From NCBI GenBank assembly GCA_937958295.1, contig CALFEY010000340.1:1-6243 (forward strand): 6,243 nt of DNA. Direction: 5' to 3'. Origin of the DNA: an uncultured Pseudomonadota bacterium (lineage in GTDB: Bacteria > Pseudomonadota > Gammaproteobacteria > Burkholderiales > Casimicrobiaceae). Below the pieces are notes generated by a model. It was given only the letters and a program-made list of their open reading frames with translations, did not search any database and had not been told where the DNA came from. The position numbers were made by a program, and so were the translations under genes. Every line of letters starts with the position of its first letter. Position 1 is the stretch's first letter. Positions 1 to 6,243 of this stretch are shown here, piece after piece.

Positions 1-1346
1 CATATCGCCACGATCCCGCGTGGTATCGAAACTTCCGTTATGCCACCGAGGCCGCGCGCGGGCTCGACTGCGCCGAAGACCTCGGCGCCCCCGGGGTATT
101 CGACTTCGACCTCGCTTCCGGGGACGCGACGCTGGTGCTGCGCGCAGGCTTGCGCGTCGACGCGCAAGCCGCCACCGATCCGGCCGCCTTCGCCGCGCGC
201 CTGCGAGCCGCGGAGTACGCGCGCCGCAGCCCGCACGATGCGCTCGCCCGTGCCGCCGACGCGTTCCTCGTGCGCCGCGGCAGCGGCACGACCGTCGTCG
301 CGGGCTACCCCTGGTTCACCGACTGGGGTCGCGATACCTTCATCGCGATGCGCGGGCTCGTCCTCGCGCGCGATCGCGACGACCTCGCGGGCAGCATCCT
401 CGGCGAGTGGGCCGGTGCCGTGTCGGAAGGCATGCTGCCCAATCGCTTTCCCGATGCCGGTGCGGCGCCCGAGTACAACGCCGTCGACGCCTCCCTGTGG
501 TTCATCGTCGTTGCGCACGAGTTCTTGGCCCGCGGCACTGCCACGGCCTCGTTGCGCGATGCGCTGGAGAACGCCGTGGCGGCGATCCTCGACGGCTATG
601 CGCGCGGTACCCGCTTCGGCATCCGCGCCGACGACGACGGCCTCCTCGCCTGCGGCGTGCCGGGCGTGCAGCTCACGTGGATGGACGCGAAGGTGGGCGA
701 GCACGTGATCACGCCACGCATCGGCAAGCCCGTGGAGGTACAGGCGCTGTGGATCAACGCGCTGCGGCTCGCTGGACGCACCGCTGCGGCCGACCGCGCG
801 CAGGCCGCCTTCCAGGCGCGCTTTCCGGCACCGGGGGGAGGCTTGGCCGACGTCGTCGACGCCGACCATGTCGCCGGCACCGTGGACACGAGCGTGCGTC
901 CCAACCAGATCTTCGCGGTGGGCGGCCTGCCATACGCCGTGGTCGACGTCGAGCGCGCCCGCGCGGTCGTGGACGTGGTCCTGCGCGAGCTCGTCACGCC
1001 CGCCGGCCTGCGCACCCTCGCGCGCAGCGACCCGGCTTACCGGCCGCGGTACGAAGGCGGCGTGGCCGAGCGCGACGGTGCGTATCACCAGGGCACCGTG
1101 TGGCCGTGGCTCATGGGCGCGTTCGTGGACGCCTGGCTGCGCGTGCATGGCGACGACGCCGCGGCGCGGGCGCAGGCGCGCACCCAATTCGTGGCTCCGC
1201 TCGAGGCGCAGCTCGCAACGAGCGGGCTGGGCTACCTGCCCGAGATTGCCGACGGCGACGCGCCGCACACGCCGCGCGGGTGCCCGTTCCAGGCGTGGTC
1301 GCTGGGGGAGCTCCTCCGCCTGCGGCGGCGAATGGACGGCCGCTAA
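1..1346 (+). CDS. Glycogen debranching enzyme, archaeal type (amylo-alpha-1,6-glucosidase), 5'-truncated by window edge
   Basis: This enzyme hydrolyses alpha-1,6 branch points of glycogen in the cytoplasm. The open frame is already in progress at base 3 and runs to a TAA at 1344-1346, giving 447 visible residues; I estimate about 200 N-terminal residues are off the left edge. Visible residues 1-45 look like the end of the N-terminal domain. The rest is the GDE_C (alpha/alpha)6-barrel domain, with AGYPWFTDWGRDTFIA at 100-115, LPNRFPD at 145-151, EYNAVDASLW at 157-166, GVQLTWMDAKVG at 221-232, RPNQIFAV at 299-306, GAYHQGTVWPWLMGAF at 359-374 and GCPFQAWSLGELLRL at 426-440. The Asp in WMD (about residue 228) is a likely catalytic acid, which is inference. 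The protein is unlike GlgX, the GH13 debrancher usual in enteric bacteria, and no glucanotransferase domain is visible. It converges on glgA, so it is transcribed apart from glgPCA. Family assignment is firm; the exact product of hydrolysis is less so. Confidence 0.93.
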   Translation, partial: YRHDPAWYRNFRYATEAARGLDCAEDLGAPGVFDFDLASGDATLVLRAGLRVDAQAATDPAAFAARLRAAEYARRSPHDALARAADAFLVRRGSGTTVVAGYPWFTDWGRDTFIAMRGLVLARDRDDLAGSILGEWAGAVSEGMLPNRFPDAGAAPEYNAVDASLWFIVVAHEFLARGTATASLRDALENAVAAILDGYARGTRFGIRADDDGLLACGVPGVQLTWMDAKVGEHVITPRIGKPVEVQALWINALRLAGRTAAADRAQAAFQARFPAPGGGLADVVDADHVAGTVDTSVRPNQIFAVGGLPYAVVDVERARAVVDVVLRELVTPAGLRTLARSDPAYRPRYEGGVAERDGAYHQGTVWPWLMGAFVDAWLRVHGDDAAARAQARTQFVAPLEAQLATSGLGYLPEIADGDAPHTPRGCPFQAWSLGELLRLRRRMDGR

Positions 1347-1404
1347 GCAGGCCCCGCCTGTGCCCCTGCCTTTGCGGGCGCGCACCCGCGCGCGAGGCCT
1401 TCTT
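1347..1404. terminator. Convergent intergenic gap with GC-rich hairpins; possible weak bidirectional terminator
   Basis: These 58 bases separate the stop of the debranching enzyme gene from the stop of glgA on the other strand. Three small hairpins can be drawn: CAGGC 1348-1352 with GCCTG 1356-1360 (loop CCC); CCTGC 1365-1369 with GCGGG 1374-1378 (one T-G wobble, loop CTTT); and the same GCGGG with CCCGC 1385-1389 (loop of six). The last two exclude each other. On the plus strand a pyrimidine run, CCTTCTTCT at 1398-1406, follows the last hairpin after a gap of about eight bases. The minus strand has no T-run after its hairpins. Position between converging genes supports a terminator, but the U-tract is poor, so this is tentative. 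Confidence 0.28.
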
Positions 1405-2871
1405 CTAGCGCGGCGCGATCTCGCGATAGAGCTGCGCGTACTGCTGGGCCGAGTGGCGCCAGCTCACGTCGGTGGCCATGGCCCGCGCCTGCAGGCGGCG
1501 CCAGCGCGGCGGATCCTTCCACACCGCATGCGCGCGATCGATCGCGAAGGCGAGCTCCGCCACGGTGACCGGCGAGAACTGAAAGCCCGTCGCCACGCCC
1601 GCCGCCACGGCGGCGTCGTTGGCATCGACCACCGTGTCCGCAAGGCCGCCGACACGGGCCACGAGCGGCAACGTGCCGTAGCGCAGCGCGCACATCTGGG
1701 TGAGGCCGCAAGGCTCGAAGCGCGACGGCACCAGGATCACGTCGGAGCCGGCCTGCATGAGGTGCGCCAGATCCTCGTCGTAGCCCAACTGCAGCGCGAC
1801 CCGGCCCGGGTGCGCGCGCGCCGCTTCCGCGCACGCCTGCTCGAGTCCCCGGTCGCCGCTGCCCAGCATGGCCAACTGGCCGCCTCCGCGGAGGATCGAA
1901 GGCAGCGCCTCGAGCACGAGGTCGAGTCCCTTCTGCCACGAGAAGCGGCTCACCACGCCGAACAGCGGCGCATCGGGCAGCGGGGAGAGCTCCATGCGCT
2001 TGCGCAGGGCCACGCGGTTGCGCGCCCGGCCCGCGCGCCGCGCGGCGTTGAAGTGCGACGGGATGCGCGCATCGGTGGCGGGGTCCCACACCGTGTCGTC
2101 GATGCCGTTGAGGATGCCACGCAGCACGTGCGCGCGATGGCGCAGCAGGCCGTCGAGCCCCATGCCGCCTTCGGGCGTGCGGATCTCCGCGGCATAGGTG
2201 GGCGACACGGTGGTGACGCGATCCGCGAGGGCGATGCCGGCCTTGAGGTAGCCGATCGCGCCGTGGTACTCCACGCCGTCGAGCGACCACGCATGCCAGG
2301 GCAGGCGCAGCATGTCCAACGTGACGCCCGGGAAGCGTCCCTGAAAGGCCAGATTGTGCAGGGTGGTCACGGTGGCGGGACGCGCGCCGCCGTCATAGTG
2401 CAGGTAGGCCGGCGCGAGCGCCGCCTGCCAGTCGTGCGCATGCACCACCGCCGGTACGAACTGCGCAATCGCTCCCCGGCCGATGTCGGCGCCCACGCGC
2501 GCAAGGGCGGCGAACCGGAAGGCGTTGTCCGCGAACTCCTCGCCGTTGGCGGCCGCGTACGGGCCCCCGTCGCGGGCGTACAGGTGAGGCGCATCCACTA
2601 CCGCGAGATCCAGCCCGCCCGCGCTCGCGAGGCGAACGGTGGCCGGGCCGCCGAAGAGGTCGGAGTAGCTGTGCGCCACCGCCGCCGCGCCGATCGCCCG
2701 CATCACCGCGGGATAGCCCGGCAGCAGCGTGCGCACGTGCACGTTCTCGCGGGCCAGCGCCGCGGGCAGAGCGCCCACGACGTCGGCGAGCCCGCCCGTC
2801 TTGACGAGCGGATAGGCCTCCGAGGCGACCGCGAGGACGCGCAGGGGATGCGAGGAAAGCGCTTCAGGCAA
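1405..2871 (-). CDS. glgA: Glycogen synthase, ADP-glucose-dependent (GT5)
   Basis: GlgA transfers glucose from ADP-glucose to the non-reducing end of alpha-1,4-glucan and is the chain-elongating step of glycogen synthesis. With the TTG at 2871-2869 as start the protein has 488 residues, close to the 477 of E. coli GlgA. The N-terminal Rossmann domain carries the ADP-glucose-binding KTGGLADV at 24-31, with Lys24 as key residue, and HAHDWQAAL at 144-152. The C-terminal domain carries NGIDDTVWDP at 255-264, SRFSWQKGLDL at 308-318 (Arg309 and Lys314 match the conserved pair) and SRFEPCGLTQMCALRYG at 383-399 with conserved Glu386. Alternative in-frame starts are a GTG at 2910 and an ATG at 2991. 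Both lie deeper inside glgC and add a low-complexity, shadow-like leader, so I prefer TTG. No good Shine-Dalgarno sequence precedes it, which fits coupling to glgC. Function is secure; the start is about 70% sure. Confidence 0.96.
   Translation of the reverse strand: MPEALSSHPLRVLAVASEAYPLVKTGGLADVVGALPAALARENVHVRTLLPGYPAVMRAIGAAAVAHSYSDLFGGPATVRLASAGGLDLAVVDAPHLYARDGGPYAAANGEEFADNAFRFAALARVGADIGRGAIAQFVPAVVHAHDWQAALAPAYLHYDGGARPATVTTLHNLAFQGRFPGVTLDMLRLPWHAWSLDGVEYHGAIGYLKAGIALADRVTTVSPTYAAEIRTPEGGMGLDGLLRHRAHVLRGILNGIDDTVWDPATDARIPSHFNAARRAGRARNRVALRKRMELSPLPDAPLFGVVSRFSWQKGLDLVLEALPSILRGGGQLAMLGSGDRGLEQACAEAARAHPGRVALQLGYDEDLAHLMQAGSDVILVPSRFEPCGLTQMCALRYGTLPLVARVGGLADTVVDANDAAVAAGVATGFQFSPVTVAELAFAIDRAHAVWKDPPRWRRLQARAMATDVSWRHSAQQYAQLYREIAPR
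2864..2871 (-). promoter_or_regulatory. glgC stop / glgA start overlap (TTGCCTGA), likely translational coupling
   Basis: The proposed TTG start of glgA (2871-2869) and the TGA stop of glgC (2866-2864) share an eight-base overlap in different frames. No purine-rich ribosome-binding site is visible just upstream of the TTG. Ribosomes ending glgC could therefore re-initiate here, which would keep the two enzymes in proportion. The overlap is seen in the sequence; the coupling is inferred. Confidence 0.55.
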
Positions 2872-4126
2872 GGCGGTCGAGCATCGCCTGCGTGATGAGG
2901 CAGATCCCACTGTCGGTACGCCGAAAGCGCTGCGCGTCGAGGTCGGGGTCCTCGCCCACGACGAGGCCGCGCGGGATGCGCACGCCGGCATCGACGATCA
3001 CGTTCGTCAGGCGGCAGTAACGGCCGACGTCGACATGCGGCAGCAGCACGCCGTGGTCCACCGAGCTCCACGAATGCACGTGCACGTGCTCGCACAGAAG
3101 CGAATTGCGCAGGAGCGCCCCCGACACGATGCATCCACCCGACACGAGCGACGAGATGCCCATGCCGCGGCGGCCGTCCACGTCGTGGACGAACTTGGCG
3201 GGAGGAGAGATGCCGGCGTAGGTCCAGATGGGCCACTCGCTGTCGTACAGGTCGAGCTCGGGCACGACGTCGGTGAGGTCGATGTTGGCCGCGAAGTAGG
3301 CGTCGAGCGTGCCGACGTCGCGCCAGTAGATCTCCGTCTCACCGGGCGAGCGCACGCAGGAGCGCGAGAAGCGATGCGCGACCGCCTTGCCGTTCTTCAC
3401 GAGCCACGGAATGATGTCGCGGCCGAAGTCGCGCGCCGAGGCAGGGTCGGCGGCGTCGCGGCGCAGCTGGTCGAAGAGGAAGTCACGGCGGAACACGTAG
3501 ATGCCCATGCTCGCCAGCGTGCGGCCCGGTTGGTCGGGCAACGAGGGCGGATTGTCGGGCTTCTCGAGGAAATCGAGGATGCGATCGGAGTTGTCGACCT
3601 TCATCACGCCAAGGCCGCGGGCGTCCCGCACGTCCACCTCGATGCAGCCCACCGTGACGTCGGCATGGTCCTCGACGTGCTGCACGAGCATCAGCTCGTA
3701 GTCCATCTTGTACACGTGGTCCCCGGCGAGGACCACGATGTACTCGGGGGCGTAGCCCGCGATGATGTCGATGTTCTGGTACACGGCGTCGGCGGTGCCC
3801 ATGTACCACTGGTTCTCCTGCACGCGCTGCGACGCCGGCAGGATGTCGAAGCTCTCGTTGCGCATGGGCTGCAGGAAGTTCCAGCCACGCTGGAGGTGGC
3901 GGATGAGGCTGTGCGCCTTGTACTGCGTGGCCACGGCGATGCGGCGAATGCCCGAGTTCAGCGCGTTGGACAGCGCGAAGTCGATGATGCGCGACTTGCC
4001 GCCGAAATAGACGGCGGGCTTGGCCCGGTTCTCGGTGAGCTCCATGAGCCGCGTGCCACGGCCTCCCGCGAGCACGTAGGCCATGGCGGAACGGGCGAGC
4101 GGAGCGGCGTGGCTCATGCGCTGCAT
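2864..4126 (-). CDS. glgC: Glucose-1-phosphate adenylyltransferase (ADP-glucose pyrophosphorylase)
   Basis: GlgC makes ADP-glucose and pyrophosphate from ATP and glucose-1-phosphate, the committed and allosterically controlled step of bacterial glycogen synthesis. The protein is 420 residues (E. coli 431). The nucleotidyltransferase domain shows LAGGRGTRL at 19-27, RAKPAVYFGGKSRIIDFALS at 34-53, WYMGTADAVYQN at 107-118, LAGDHVYK at 133-140 with the metal/catalytic Asp136, and FLEKPDNPP at 186-194 with the glucose-1-phosphate Lys189. YWRDVGTLDAY follows at 267-277, and the C-terminal left-handed beta-helix region begins near 310. Lys36 matches the E. coli activator residue Lys39, but E. coli Arg419 and Arg423 align with Gln413 and Asp417, so activator choice may differ. 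The ATG at 4126 lies 13 bases after the glgP stop with only a weak GGG-type ribosome site; an ATG at 4117 is the alternative. Upstream frame extension to 4465 merely overlaps glgP. Confidence 0.97.
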   Translation of the reverse strand: MQRMSHAAPLARSAMAYVLAGGRGTRLMELTENRAKPAVYFGGKSRIIDFALSNALNSGIRRIAVATQYKAHSLIRHLQRGWNFLQPMRNESFDILPASQRVQENQWYMGTADAVYQNIDIIAGYAPEYIVVLAGDHVYKMDYELMLVQHVEDHADVTVGCIEVDVRDARGLGVMKVDNSDRILDFLEKPDNPPSLPDQPGRTLASMGIYVFRRDFLFDQLRRDAADPASARDFGRDIIPWLVKNGKAVAHRFSRSCVRSPGETEIYWRDVGTLDAYFAANIDLTDVVPELDLYDSEWPIWTYAGISPPAKFVHDVDGRRGMGISSLVSGGCIVSGALLRNSLLCEHVHVHSWSSVDHGVLLPHVDVGRYCRLTNVIVDAGVRIPRGLVVGEDPDLDAQRFRRTDSGICLITQAMLDRLA

Positions 4127-4139
4127 GGTAACCCGGCCG

Positions 4140-6243
<2,104 letters not shown>

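Noticed and set aside
20..1408. A 462-residue Arg-rich plus-strand frame over the debranching enzyme gene
   Set aside because: The conserved debranching enzyme motifs are all in another frame; this one is a low-complexity shadow.
1343..2290. A 315-residue minus-strand frame across glgA and the junction
   Set aside because: It is out of frame with the conserved GlgA motifs, which are intact throughout, so it is not evidence of a frameshift or second gene.
868..2895. A 675-residue plus-strand open frame running through the debrancher end, the gap and antisense to glgA
   Set aside because: It crosses two real genes in other frames, is dominated by Arg and Ala, and has no domain signature. It is an artefact of few stop codons at high GC.
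2872..2991. In-frame upstream extension of glgA to an ATG at 2991
   Set aside because: The 40 extra residues overlap the conserved C-terminus of GlgC and are Ser/Arg/Ala-rich with no GlgA similarity.

Overview
The window is a GC-rich (about 70-77% GC in the two 60-base lines I counted) stretch of bacterial chromosome devoted to glycogen metabolism. It is almost entirely coding: four genes, two of them cut by the window edges, and no gap longer than 58 bases. Strong G/C preference at third codon positions opens long false frames on the opposite strand, which I left out. The proteins look proteobacterial. From memory, GlgC and GlgA resemble the Agrobacterium-type enzymes more than the E. coli ones. 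I cannot separate alpha- from beta- or high-GC gammaproteobacteria by eye.

Left part, plus strand (1-1346): the C-terminal two thirds or so of an archaeal-type glycogen debranching enzyme (amylo-alpha-1,6-glucosidase, GDE_C/GH133-like). Its 5' end lies off the left edge. Junction (1347-1404): a 58-base convergent gap with several small, partly competing GC-rich hairpins, possibly a weak terminator. Right part, minus strand (6243 down to 1405): a compact run read as glgP (glycogen phosphorylase, 5' end off the right edge), a 13-base gap, glgC (ADP-glucose pyrophosphorylase), an 8-base overlap, then glgA (glycogen synthase). This spacing suggests one transcript with translational coupling of glgA to glgC. 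Its promoter would lie beyond the right edge, because none is visible here.

Together, GlgC makes ADP-glucose from glucose-1-phosphate and ATP, and GlgA adds it to growing alpha-1,4-glucan chains. GlgP shortens outer chains back to glucose-1-phosphate, and the debranching enzyme deals with the alpha-1,6 stubs left behind. A branching enzyme (glgB) is needed for glycogen and is not in this window. I found no RNA genes, mobile elements, CRISPR arrays or new system. The points worth a second look are the GH133-type debrancher beside glgPCA, loss in GlgC of two C-terminal arginines tied to fructose-1,6-bisphosphate activation in E. coli, and the TTG start of glgA.
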